Under the pieces are notes generated by a model that was not told the origin of the DNA, searched no databases, and worked only from the letters and a program-made list of their open reading frames with translations. From positions 1 to 64,000 of the forward strand of contig NW_027052970.1 of assembly GCF_011386835.1 (NCBI RefSeq): a stretch of 64,000 nucleotides of DNA, written 5' to 3'. The DNA comes from Chrysemys picta bellii. Lineage: Eukaryota > Chordata > Testudines > Emydidae. Positions within the stretch are counted from its first letter, which is position 1. The number at the start of each line of letters is the position of its first letter. Position numbers and translations under genes: made by a program. Shown piece by piece: positions 29,218 through 41,616 of this stretch.

Positions 29218-31261
29218 AGAGCACCCCCCACGACACACACACAGAGTCCTCCTGGTGGTGGGAGGGGAACAGAGGAAAGGACAGAAGACGTAAGAGATGA
29301 AGAGAAAGGAGGGAGGGATGGAGGAAAAGGTAAAACAAAAAGGACAAACCCTAATGTCCCCAGTGATTCTAAGGGACAAAATCCCAGGTGGGGAATAAAA
29401 TTCGACCACCTTAAGCTAGTGTTTTCCATGCCTAGAATTCAGCTGGCGCCAGATGCATCAGACTCAACAGGTTCCAAACCTCTCGGAGGCTCTTACCTTC
29501 TAAACAGGGACGTCTGTTTTCTAGTAAAATCAGGAAAAAGAAAAGAGAAAACTCAAAAGAGGTTCCTCCTGGCGCTCACGTACGTGACCCTTAATACTCT
29601 CTCAGTCCTCAAAGAGAGACCTCGAGAAGGAGACTTGCTGAAGCAAAGCTACAGGGGACTTTGAGGTTTCCCTGGCACTGCGCCCCTGTCCTGCCTGGCT
29701 GATGTCAGCATCTCTCTGTGAGGTCACCACCTCCCCAGCACCTTTGACCAATAGGCTGAGATCCTGCAAAACGCCTTTGTGATGTCACTGCCACACCCAC
29801 TGCTCCCCTGCAGTGCTAATGTCCTGCCACAGGGCAGACACTTTGGAGGTTTGAGCTACACAAAGAAGAGACACTTAGATCTCAAAAATTAGATGAGATG
29901 TTTCAGTCTGAGCTAAGTAGTTGCTGCTCTTAACAATTGCAACATAATAAAATACAAATAAAATAGACTATTTCAGCCATTCTATTATGTCCTAATCTGA
30001 TCTGAGTAAACGTGATAGGACACCTCATCTTATGCACTGCTCCTAGTGACACTCTCCAATAGATCCCCATCCTCCACCTGTCGGGAGGTAGGTAGGAGCG
30101 GATTGTTATCCCTACTTGAAAGAGGGAGAAGCTAAGGCTGAGAAAGGAGAATTGACTTGTCTTAGGTCACACAGCCAGTCCGTGGCAGAGTTGGGAATAG
30201 GACCCAAGAGCCCTGATTTTCAAACTAACCATCGGATCTTGAATTTCAGACATTGAATGACCTGAATAAAGTGTTCTCAAGTGAGTTCCAGACCAGCAAG
30301 AGTTCATAGTAATTATTCAGCAAGTATTTTAGGAGAACTGGAATGGTAGAGAAAATAATGAACTGCAGAGAAGCAGCAAAATTTGTTGAACATATGACTG
30401 GTTATGACTATTTACTTGTTCTTAAAAGAAAACAACAGGGACCTGAGTCTCCTCCCTGTCAATAACCCCCTGCTCAGCCAATCAGGGTAGAGACCGAGGG
30501 GCGGGGGGATGAGGGTTCTCACCAGAGAGCCCAAAGGATGGCCCAGGTCACCGCTGGGGATCACTGTCTGAGCACTATTTCAACGCCACATTTTTCGGTG
30601 GACCTCCCACAATGGGAGTTGTAGAGCACCCCCCACGACACACACACACCCCTCCTGGTGGTGGGAGGGGAACGGGGAAAGGACAAAAGAAGTAAGAGAT
30701 GAAGAGAAAGGAGGGAGGGATGGAGGAAAAGGTAAAACAAAAAGGACAAACCTTAATGTCCCCAGAGATTCTAAGGGACAAAATCCCAGGTGGGGAATAA
30801 AATTTGGCCACCTTAAGCTAGTGTTTTCCATGCCTAAAATTCAGCTGGCGCCAGATGCATCAGACTCAACAGGTTCCAAACCTCTCGGAAGCTCTTACCT
30901 TCTAAACAGGGACGTCAGTTTTCTAGTGAAATCAGGAAAAAGAAAGGAGAAAACTCAAAAGAGGTTCCTCCTGGTGCTCACATACATGAACCCAAATACT
31001 CTCTCAGACCTCAAAGAGAGATCTCGAGAAGGGGACTTGCTGAAGCAAAGCCACAGGGGTCTCTGAGGTTTCCCTGGCCCTGCGTCCCTGTCCTGCCTGG
31101 CTGATGTCAGCATCCCTCTGTGAGGTCACCACCTCCCCTGCACCTTTGGCCAATAGGCTGAGGTTCTGCAAAAGGCCTTTGTGATGTCACTGCCACACAC
31201 ACCCCTCCCCTGCAGTGCTAATGTCCTGCCACAGGGCTGACACTCTGGAGGTTTGAGCTAC
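29218..31261 (+). repeat. Direct-duplication pair, unit 2
   Basis: The copies lie at 29218-29859 and 30623-31261. Confidence 0.85.
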
Positions 31262-31356
31262 TCCCTGTGGATCACCCCACTCAATGAGTGTTCATTCTAG
31301 AAAGCAAGCCGGCTAGACAGTAAAACATCACAAGCTGCTCCCAATGCTACACTCGG

Positions 31357-32247
31357 TTTCTCAGCAATGAGTAGACTTTATGGGCAGCAGAGACCGTTAG
31401 AGCATCTAATCTGACCCCCTGCATATCACAGGCCTCCTGTCTACCACAATAGCTACTTTTGGGGCAAACACATTCCGGAAAGGCATCTAGTCTTTATTAA
31501 TGACATCAAGAGATGGAGAATCCACCACTTTCCTTGGTAGCTTCTTCCTGTGGTCAATCATCCTCGCTGTTGAATATTTGTGCCTTATTTGTCATAGGAA
31601 TTTGTCTCTTTTCACCTTCCAGCCATTGGGTCTTGTTCTGCCTTTCTCTGCTAGACTAGAGAGCCCTTTAATACCTAGTATTTTCTCTCCATTAAGGCAC
31701 TTCAACACTTCAATGAAGTCCCCTTCAATCTTCTTTTGATAAGCTAAACAGGTTGAGCTCTTTCCATAGCTCACTAGAAGGCATTTTTCTCCAGCCCTCA
31801 GAACATTTCATGGCTCTTTGCTGCCCCAGCTCCAATTTCTAGGACCATCTTTTTCAAAGGAGGACACCAAGACTGGAGGCAGTATTCCAATAGCAGTCTC
31901 ACTGCTGCTGTGTCACCTCCCTATCCTACTCACGGCTCTGCTCCTACGTCTAATGATGGCTTTAGCCCTGTTCACCACAGCATCACACTGGGAGCTCATG
32001 TTGAGTGGCTTCTCCACTCTGGCCCCTAAATCCTTTTCAGAGTCACTGCTTTCCTGGATCCACGTCCCCATTCTGGAGGTGTGGCCGGCGTGCCTTGTTG
32101 CCACGTATAGGACCTTGCATTGGGCTCTGCTCAAACTTGTTTTCTTTGAATGGGTCCAGCTGGCCGAATGAGCCAGATCGCTCTGTATCACTGCCCTCTC
32201 CCCATCAGGAATTACCACTCTGCCTGTATTTTGTCACCCCTCAATCT
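31357..32247 (-). mobile_element. CR1 LINE fragment, unit 2
   Basis: Copy of 15510-16400. Confidence 0.9.
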
Positions 32248-32889
32248 TATCCGCAGTGATTGTATGTTTTCTCCCAATTCATTGATAACAATTATTTTAA
32301 AAAATTAGTCCTTGAGAGCTTCTTCAGACCCTTAGTACCCAGGACCTGCTCCCCACATCACAGTGAGAAATGCTGTCCAGCCCTGCTGGTACAGAGGGGA
32401 TAAGCACAGAACAAACGTACCTTTAGGAGCTGTGTTGTCCATAGGCTCTGAACAACATGTGGGGGTCAGCAGATTACAAACGCACGACAGACCTGTAGTG
32501 TAGACAGGTCCCAACTGTGTCTCGGTTTCCCACCCTGTAAAATGGGGAGAAGAAACAAAACCTTGATTAGCTCCTTGACAGCTGGGGAAACCGAGGCACC
32601 CAGCGGTGCAGAGACTCGCTCATGGTCCCAAAGCCAGGAATAGAAAACAGCAGATCTGATAGCCAGGCCTGGGACCTAACCCTGGTTTTCCTGGCCTTGC
32701 TGCTCTAAGTTTAGTCACAGCCACCATGTCTTTTCCCCCGTGTCCCTTAACCCCACGTCACTGCAGAAGAGAGATTTTCTGGTAGCCAGCTGGCTCTCCT
32801 GCATGTGGATGTCGTTCCAAAAGACATGCTCTGACTCAGTCCCATGCTATGGTTGGCTGAAGGAACCACGTGGTCACATTCTAGCCCTG

Positions 32890-32951
32890 AGTTATACAGG
32901 AGGGGCGACTAGATGCACATAATGGTCCTTTCTGACCTGAACCTCTATCAA
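32890..32951 (+). mobile_element. CR1 3' tail, unit 2
   Basis: Copy of 17043-17104. Confidence 0.75.
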
Positions 32952-33701
32952 TCGCTACATTTTCTGCTGCTAGGAAGAGAACTCTGGACCTATTTTCTCT
33001 CATTCACTTTCAGTCGGAATAATTTCAATCCAGGCCAAAGGATTTCCTCTTCCATTGTGTCTTCAGCACCTTTGGGAGCAACCAGTTACTGTTACCCACA
33101 GGTTACCTGTTTCAACCTGTCCCAGGGTGAGATGGCAGGGAAAGGGGTTGGAGCTCAACTGCACCTGGCCCAGGTGATGCAGGTCCCTAGGGTGAAGGGA
33201 ATAAGTGTGGGGGTCACGTGACAAGACGCAGCCTGTGACTAGGACCCAGGCCTGCTGAGAGATAGAAGGGCAGCCTGTACTCAGCCAGGAGAGAGACCCC
33301 AAGGGAAGCAGGCATGGGAGGGGCTTGGAGAGTCCTTTAAAGGTCAGGGACAAGCTGGGAAGGGGCCAGGCTGAGCACTAAGGACAAGGCCCTAGGAGGG
33401 AAAGACAGGGCAGTTTAGGAGATGGGGCAGATAGTCCAGTTGGTTTCGGCTCCCAGGACCAGACACCCAGAGGTGAAGGTGATTGTCGGGGCTTCTGTCC
33501 TTCTTCCCCAGTGTAGATTTGATAGTGGAGAAGACTGATGCCGTAAGGGGGAAGTGAGTTACCCCAAGGTCACCCAGTGAGTTTATATCACCAATGCATA
33601 CTCGGAAGGATCTAATAGAAATATGGATTTTCCAGTCTCTTCTTTCTAGGAGTCCCCAGGGCTAAGGTAAAACCCCTGCGGCCCCTCCCCATTCTGCTCA
33701 C

Positions 33702-33797
33702 CTCCAAGATGTGCTGGAGTTTGTCTGTGCTGGGGGGTGCTGTCAGCAGGATCGAGAGCTCGTCATCCATGTTCTCTGGGCAGGCCTTGCTCAGAGC
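33702..33797 (-). CDS. Isolated MROH-like exon a, unit 2
   Basis: Identical to the unit 1 exon, with both splice borders. Confidence 0.65.
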
Positions 33798-33858
33798 CTG
33801 CCAGCGGAGGGAGACCAGGGGTCAGGAGCCTGCATTAGCACCGGTGTGCCATTGACCA

Positions 33859-34380
33859 AGAGCTGGCTGAGGTAAGCGCCGCCTGGCCGGAGCTCGCACC
33901 CAGAAACCCTGCCCCAGGTCGGAACCCCCTCCCACACCCAAATTCCCTCCCAGACCTCACACCCGGCACCCCAACCCCCTGCCCCAGGTCGGAACCCCCT
34001 CCTGTACCCTAATCCCTCCCAGACCCCACACCCCCACCCCAATCCCCTACCCCAGCCCTGAGCCCCCTCCCGCACCCAAACTCCCTCCCAGAGTCCGCAC
34101 CCCAACCCTCTGTCCCAGCCCGGATCCCCCTCTGGCACCCCAACCCCCTAATCTCCAGCCCAATCCCAGAGCCCGCATCCCCACTGGAGCCCTCACCCCT
34201 CCCTGCACTCCAACCCCCAGCTCCAGCCCAGTGAAAGTGAGTGAGGGTGTGAGAGCGAACGACTGAGAGAGGTGGGCTGGGCTGGAGTGAGTGGGGGTGG
34301 GGCCTTGGGGAAGGGCATGAAAGGGGTTGGGTCAAGGGCGTTTGGTTTTGTGCAAGTAGAAAGTTGGCAACCCTACTTAA
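33859..34380 (-). repeat. Minisatellite-bearing element, unit 2
   Basis: Copy of 18012-18533, with no change in repeat number seen. Confidence 0.55.
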
Positions 34381-35064
34381 GGACCTTTGAAAAGCAGCCT
34401 CCTTAGCACCGCTCCTGATACCAGGGGCCAAGGCGCCCCCGGACATGAGAACCACAATAGGCCAGAGCAAAACGCTGCGTTAGAAATCGGAGCTCAGGCT
34501 GCCAAGCGAACGATAGCTGACAGACAGGGGATGTGGGAATTAAGGTTGTGCCTTCAGCCAGCAACTGGTGTTCATCCATTTGCACCACACACACACCTGT
34601 AGGCAGGGCCACTATTTCCTTGTCTGTCTGCCTGTTTAGCGTCTCTCGGTCCTTACTGTGCCCATCACCGTGGTGTCTGAGTGGCAAACCAAGGGTTTGA
34701 CGTGTGCATATGAAACTGCCTGACTGGAAGGACGTGGTTTGGTGTGGATCAGTGACTGCTGGGGCGATTGGTGGCAGAAGGCTCTGAGGGCCTGGCTCAT
34801 TCCGACCTGGCTCATTCCAATGGCTTCTACAGCTGAGAGCAGCCCAGTCTCCTGCCTGGGTCCGACGCAAACCAGGAAGTACAGGACCACAGTTAATAAG
34901 AACAGCTCAAAAGATCATTTTCGCTGACCCAGCCCTGCACAGATTTCCAGCTTAGGTTTGCATTTTCAGCAAAAGTTCTTCTTGATTATTTTCTCCCAAC
35001 CCCCTTCTGCCTCCATAATAGCCAGCCACCCCGTCAGTCGCATCCTGGGGCGCTCCAGGGACAG

Positions 35065-35195
35065 CGTGTGTGCGTGTATGTGTACATCTGTACATATGTG
35101 TATGTGTACATGTGTGTATGTATGCGTGTACGTGTATGTGCACATGAGTGTGTGCACATGTGAGTGTGCGTGTGTATGTGTGTACATGTACCCCA
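35065..35195 (+). repeat. TG-rich microsatellite, unit 2
   Basis: Same length and interruption pattern as unit 1. Confidence 0.9.
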
Positions 35196-36779
35196 GTCAG
35201 ATGTATACATCTGGATTTCCTTTGAAAGAATTTTCAAATTGAGCTGATCAAGTGCAATGGCAAAGCACCCAATTCCTCTGCCCCCCAACTGCCTTCGTTG
35301 CTTTAACGTACAACCTGCTCTGCTGGCACCTCTGACTCCTGAAAGCCCTAACGCTCCAGGGGAGCAGGCCGTACCCTACCCTGCCCTGGCTGCCCCGGGT
35401 GTTACCTCGGAGGGAATCGTTCCAGATTCCAATGGGTGGCAGGTCCAGGGAAGAGCCTTATCTGGGGGGAGGCTGTACCAGACCCACCCGACCCAGGCAG
35501 GCTCCCAGGTACTCTCTGCTCGGGGCTGATAAGGCTCCTTAGCAGTTTCTCTCCAAACAAATTCCAGTTCAAGATACCTGAGAGCTCCACAGCAGGGCAG
35601 CATCCCCAGAGCGCAGCAGGGCGGGGGTTAGGGGGAGCAGTCGGTAGCAGCACCTGCTCCTCGTACGGCAGGAGCGAGAAGTGCCAGCCTCTCTGCACAG
35701 AGCAGCAGCGTTCAGCATGGGCCAGACGTGCTGCGGTGATGGGTAAGAGCGGGCTCGGAGAGCCAGAGGGTCTGTGGGGCAGCGCTGGGCCCTTCTGCTC
35801 CGCACTAGGGCCGGGTGGGCGTGTTCAGCTGGGATTGGAACCCACCAGCACTTGTGGGTGTGAATGTGGGGCTGGAACTCAATGTGGGGCGCTACTGGGG
35901 GGAAGGGCAGAGAGACACCTGGGCTGAGACCCCAGCTCCAGGGACACAGTCACTCCTGCCCAGCCGGGTAAAATTGCCCAGCTGTGTGACAGCCCCCCCA
36001 TCCCCGAGGGGTTCCCCCCCCCCCGGTATGTCACAGCAGGGTAATGTGCATACTGAACGGCAGGGGTTGCCAGAGACTGGCTGGGAGAGGCCTTTGGGGA
36101 TGGAGGAAGCAGCACTAAGGTACATGCCAACCTCCCTACAGAGGAGGGGCCGTGCCCCACAGGTGTGGGGCAGGGAGCTGGGACACTGCGTGGTGGGTCA
36201 TTGTCTGGCCCAGGCCCTTCCTAGCTGGAGGCCGAGGCATTTTCTTCAGGTCACCTTCCGCTGCAGCTTGGCCACGGGCCCCCATACCCTCTAGTCCAGC
36301 CAGGGATCCCAAGTGGGGATTGTCACGGCTGGCTCCTCCCTGCCGCCAGCAGCTCTTCACTGCCAGGGAATTCCTGAAATCCTGTGTGCTCCTCCCCCCA
36401 CACCTCCTGGGGCTGTGAGTGCCCTCCTCCCGGACAGCCCCCCCCCCGAGAGCTCTGAGTGCCCCTGGCCAGTCCCTCCCCTCAGCCCCCCCCCACTTCC
36501 TGGGGCTCTGAGTGCCCTCAGCCTGTCCCCCTCCCACACCCCGGGGCTGAGTGACCTTGGCCAACCCCCGTCCCTTCAGGAGGAACTCCCAGTACCCACC
36601 CAGCCCCCACACCTCAGGGTTCCCCTCCCTGCGGCTCTGTGGCCATACCCCCACCAGGGCCGACTTTAGGCCAATTCAACCAATTCCCCTGAATCGGGCC
36701 CCAGGCCCAAGCCCCGGTACGGTGTACCGGCAAGAGCCAGTGCGCTGTACCAGGGTGGTCCGGCTTCCCCAGGGGGCAA

Positions 36780-37076
36780 TTTAAAGGACCTAGGGCTCCC
36801 AGCAGGGGCCGGAGCCCCAGGCCCTTTAAATTGCCACCAGACCCCCACTGCTGGAGCCCTGGGGTAGGGCTGCGGGGCTCTGGGGGCTATTTAAAAAGTC
36901 TGGGACTCCCGCTGCCTCTACCGCCCTGGCCCTTTAAATAGCCACTGGAGCCCCGCTGCTTCCCCAGGGCTCCCGCGGCTATTTAAAGGGCCGGGGCGGT
37001 AGAAGCAGGGGAGCCCTGAGCCCTTTAAATAGCCCCCAGAGCCCTGGGATAGCGGGGGACTCGGGGGCTATTTAAA
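36780..37076. repeat. TTTAAA palindrome array, unit 2
   Basis: Seven motifs with the spacing of unit 1. Confidence 0.85.
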
Positions 37077-37087
37077 GCTGCCTCTGC

Positions 37088-37473
37088 TGCACCCCGTCCC
37101 CGCACCAGCCCCGCACCGCCTGCCCTGCCCGCAGCCAGCCCCGTCTCCAGCCAGCCCTGCACCCCCTGTCCGCAGCCAGCCCCTGCTGCACCCCTGCCCT
37201 ACCTCCAGCCCCGCCACCCCTGTTCTGCCCGCACCAGCCCCGCCCCCCTGCCCTGCCTGCAGCCAGCCCTGCACCCCCTGCCCACAGCCAGCCTCTGCCG
37301 CACCCCCTGCCCTGTCTCCAGGCAACCCCTGCCGCACCCCCCTGCGGCCCTGCCCAAAGCCAGCCAGCCCCACACACCCCTGTCTCCAGCCAGCCCCGCA
37401 CCCCTTGCCCTGCCTGCAGCCAGACCCTACCTCCAGTGAGCCCCTGCCCAGCCTCCAGCCAGCCCCATGTCCA
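37088..37473. repeat. GC-rich minisatellite, unit 2
   Basis: Same variant order and length as unit 1. Confidence 0.8.
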
Positions 37474-37566
37474 CTGGTGCCCTGCAGTTCCCAGGGCAGT
37501 AACCCTGCACACCTGCTTCAATGAGGGGGGCAGGGAGCAGCTGGGACCCACACATGTGCACACCAC

Positions 37567-37688
37567 TAGGGTGACCAGACAGCAAGTGTGAAAAATCGGG
37601 ACAGGGGGTGGGGGATAATAGGATCCTATAAGAAAAAGACCCAAAAATCGGGACTGTCCCTATAAAATCAGGACATCTGGTCACCCTA
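37567..37688. mobile_element. hAT-like MITE, unit 3
   Basis: Copy of the unit 2 element with the same flanks, nested in the TIR element 36659-37928. Confidence 0.75.
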
Positions 37689-37932
37689 GCACACCCCCAG
37701 GGAGTGGCGGGGACCACACACGAGAAACGGAGCTCATTAATAACCGATCAACAGCATATATGATGCAATGTACAGAATATATAATTTTATTTTTTATATA
37801 GTTATGGAAAGTAAATAATACATGGAAGAAATTAAAGGCTTTTTTTTCCATTATTTTTTTTGTTAGTCATCCCTGCCGGGGCCCCGCCAAAAATGTTCGA
37901 TTTGGGCCCCGTCCTTCCTAAAGCCGGCGCTG

Positions 37933-38607
37933 CTGGAGAGAACAGGAGGATTCAGTCAGCAGGGGCTGCCGATCCGTCCCATTCACCAGGGCTGCCATCC
38001 TGCGGCTTCAGCATTAGTGGCTGGGGTGACTTGGGGAAAGGTCTCAACCTCCCCACATCCCACTTCACTGCTGCCAGAATCCCTCCTGCCCCCCCGCTAC
38101 AGTCCCCTCCCTACCCAACCTGGGTGGGGCTGGAGGAGAGGGGTCTGAGAACTTGAGCTGTGGATTGGAGGTGGAACAGCTGTCAGGGGCACTGACGGGG
38201 AAGTGGCAGGAGCTCCCCGTACAAGGAGGGGGGTTGCCACTGGAGGTCACTAGGAAGGACAACAAGACTCCATCCTGGGAGTCAGGAGGGGGAATCCATC
38301 CCTCAGAGGTGGGCAGGGGCTGGGTGGAAATGCTGCTGGTTCCAGGGGCCGTTAATCCCCCCTGATTCCTCGGAGGCGTCTGAGTCTCAGACAGGTTCTC
38401 GTTCCCTTGCAGCAGGAGGACGTCACGGCCAATGTGATGCGCCAGCTCCGTATCATGCGGCACTTGCACCAGGTGCCCGAGGCGCTGCAGGGCCTGTGCC
38501 TCTGAGGCCACCAGCAACTCCCGCTCCCTGCTGGAGGTACTGCTCTCGCTCTCTGTAAATTGGGAGCTAGTGGAAGGGGAAATGGAGCCCCCTGGCACTC
38601 ACAGAAA
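37933..38607 (+). repeat. Left arm of inverted repeat, unit 3
   Basis: Carries the plus-strand terminal exon copy at 38413-38505 and the empty hAT site. Confidence 0.9.
38413..38505 (+). pseudogene. Inverted extra terminal exon copy, unit 3
   Basis: Same coding sequence as the unit 2 copy. Confidence 0.6.
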
Positions 38608-39244
38608 GCTGATTACAGAATGAGCCCGAACTGAGAGGCACCATATCCGCCCCCCTAAAGAGCCAGACTTCAGTGATGATACAGCCCAACCGGGGTAGCA
38701 ACAGGATTGAGAACGAGGTAGGAAGTTCAGAGCAGCAAGGAAAGCCTGGAGGGGAACTTGAGAAGAGAGGCTGGAAAAGTGCAGCAAAGAGAAAGGAGCA
38801 GACCTAGCTGTTGGGTCCAGGGCCCTGGGCTGCTATCAATGTCAGGGTGGGACTGGGTTCCCCTACCGGCCCCAGAGGAGGCGGCGTACACGCACCTGGA
38901 GAGGGTTCCCAAGCCCAGCAAGGGGGCTACAGGCTGAGCAAGTGCCCCAGCGATGGCAGAAGGACTTCTGTCTGTGGAAAGACCTCTTTGAACTTTTAGT
39001 GTGAGGCAAGCTGGGCCCCAGAAGGGTGGACTAAAGGTGGTGACCTGGCCGGAGTTACCAGGCAGAGAAACTGCCGTGGTGCTGGAGCGACCATGGATGG
39101 GGGACGCTAGCCCAGCGAGAGGGCTGTGATGCCATGCCTGGCCGCCGGGGGGCACCTAACGATGAGTAGATTAATTTATGATTAGCATAGTTGGCAGGAT
39201 TGAGTTCCCCCTGTGATCCGTGAGGGAAGTCTTGGTTGCTGAAG

Positions 39245-39426
39245 GAATCATAGAATATCAGGGTTGGAAGGGACCTCCGGAGGTCATCTAGTCCAACCCC
39301 CTGCTAAAAGCAGAACCAATCCCCAGACAGTTTTTTCCCCTGATCCCTAAATGGCCCCCTCAAGGATAGAGCTCACAACCCCGGGTGTAGCAGGCCAATG
39401 CTCAAACCACTGAGCTATCCCTCCCC
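39245..39426 (-). mobile_element. CR1 3' fragment, unit 3 loop
   Basis: Identical by eye to the unit 2 copy. Confidence 0.85.
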
Positions 39427-40303
39427 CAAGCAGGTGTATCAAGGGACCAAGCTGGTCGCTGGATTTCCCACTTCAGTTCCAGGGACTGGCTAAGCAGCCA
39501 AAACAGATCTAGGGGTTTCTCCTGCAGCTCCTAGAAAACCAACAGACGCAGAAGGAAGTGCAGGTGGAGCTACAGATGCAGCAGCAGCAATACCTGTGAG
39601 AGATCCTGCAAAGGGAAATCAACCCAGGATCTGCTATGCCCATGGACAAAAAGAGCAGAGAAGGAGAGCATGCCTGGGCTGTGCTGAGAAGGTTAGCCCA
39701 GGGAGAAGGGCATGAGAAAGTGTACAAGCGTGGCCTAAGGCCAAGATGGGAGCAAGAGTTCTTTGTTTTGGGGGCAGAGAAGCAGGCCACATCAAAAGAC
39801 ACGGCCTGCTTAGGAAATTGCTGAGTGGCTGAACGAGGGGCCAGGGCCCTAAGAAGTTAGAAAGAAAGGAGAAGGAGAAGGTGTCCTCTGACACAAACCC
39901 CCATGAGGCAGGCAAGGTGGAGGTGGCTGGGGGGCTCCACCAGTATGTCACAGAGCTACTCTCTGTGGATCACCCCGCTCAATGAGTGTTCATTCTAGGA
40001 AGCAAGCCGGCTAGACAGTAAAACAGCAGAGGCTGCTCCCAATGCTACACTCGGTTTCTCAGAAATGAGTAGACTTTATGGGCAGAAGAGACCGTTAGAG
40101 CATCTAATCTGACCCCCTGCATATCACAGGCCTTTCTGCACCATATGGGGCAGGCAGAGCTCTGCCTGGGCGCAGGGGGAATGGGATGGGGGTAGATCAA
40201 GGAAAGGGGAGAGGGGAATGGGCGTGAGGGAAAGAGCTCCTGTCCCAGATGAAGGAATTTGGGGGCAGAGGAAAGGACCCTGCTCCACAGAGAGGGGAGA
40301 GGG

Positions 40304-41616
40304 TTTCTGTGAGTGCCAGGGGGCTCCATTTCCCCTTCCACTAGCTCCCCATTTACAGAGAGCCAGAGCAGTACCTGCAGCAGGGAGCGGGAGTTGCTGG
40401 TGGCCTCAGAGGCACAGGCCCTGCAGCGCCTCGGGAACCTGGCGCAAGTGCCGCATGATACGGAGCTGGCGCATCACATTGGCCGTGACGTCCTCCTGCT
40501 GCAAGGGAACGAGAACCTGTCTGAGACTCAGACGCCTCCGAGGAATCAGGGGGGATTAACGGCCCCTGGAACCAGCAGCATTTCCACCCAGCCCCTGCCC
40601 ACCTCTGAGGGATGGATTCCCCCTCCTGACCCCCACGATGGAGTCTTGTTGTCCTTCCTAGTGACCTCCAGTGGCAACCCCCCTCCTTGTACGGGGAGCT
40701 CCTGCCACTTCCCCCTCAGTGCCCCTGACAGCTGTTCCACCTCCAATCCACAGCTCAAGTTCTCAGACCCCTCTCCTCCAGCCCCACCCAGGTTGGGTAG
40801 GGAGGGGACTGTAGCGGGGGGAGCAGGAGGGATTCTGGCAGCAGTGAAGTGGGATGTGGGGAGGTTGAGACCTTTCCCCAAGTCACCCCAGCCACTAATG
40901 CTGAAGCCGCAGGATGGCAGCCCTGGTGAATGGGACGGATCGGCAGCCCCTGCTGACTAGGGTTACCATACGTCCGGTTTTTCCCGGACATGTCCTGCTT
41001 TTCGGCAATCAAACGCCCGTCCGGGGGGAATTGCCGAAAAGCCAAACATGTCCGGGAAAATGCCGGCCGGGCACTTCCCCTCCCGCGGCTGCTCTGCTCT
41101 GCTCCTCCCCTCTCAGACTTTAAGAGCCGAGCTGCCCGAGCCAGCGCTACCGGCTTCGGGCAGCCCCCCCTGCCTCCGGACCCCCAGCCGCTGGCCAGGC
41201 ACTTCCCTTCCCGGGCTCCAGCTGAGCTGCTCCGCTCCTCCCCTCTCAGACTTTAAGAGCCGAGCTGCCCGAGCCAGCGCTACTGGCTTCGGGCAGCCCC
41301 CACTGCCTCCGGACCCTGAGCCACGGGCCAGGCACTTCCCTTCCCGGGCTCCAGCTGCGCTGGGGAAGCGCCGGCCGGGGGCGCAGGGTCTGGGGGCTGC
41401 CCGGCAAACCGTGAAGCCGGTAGCGCTGGGGCAGCCCTTTCCCCATGGCTGGGAGTGGGAGGAAGGAGGGGGCTGAGTTAGGGCGGGGAAGGGGTGGAGT
41501 TGGGGCAGGGCTAGGGGTGGGGAAATGGGCGGGGCCAGGGCCCATGGAGGGTCCTCTTTTTTTATTTATTAGACATGGTAACCCTACTGCTGACTGAATC
41601 CTCCTGTTCTCTCCAG
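40304..41616 (-). repeat. Right arm of inverted repeat, unit 3
   Basis: Interrupted by the hAT element 40958-41586; holds the minus-strand terminal exon 40406-40498. Confidence 0.9.

Larger units (their letters stand above)
21719..37566 (+). repeat. Tandem unit 2
   Basis: This 15,848-bp unit aligns to unit 3 without net length change and differs from it at only a handful of positions I could spot (for example a T in TACCTGTTTC near 33108 where other units have A). Confidence 0.95.
36659..37928. mobile_element. TIR element, unit 2/3 junction
   Basis: Copy of the element at 20811-22080, with both termini intact. Confidence 0.5.
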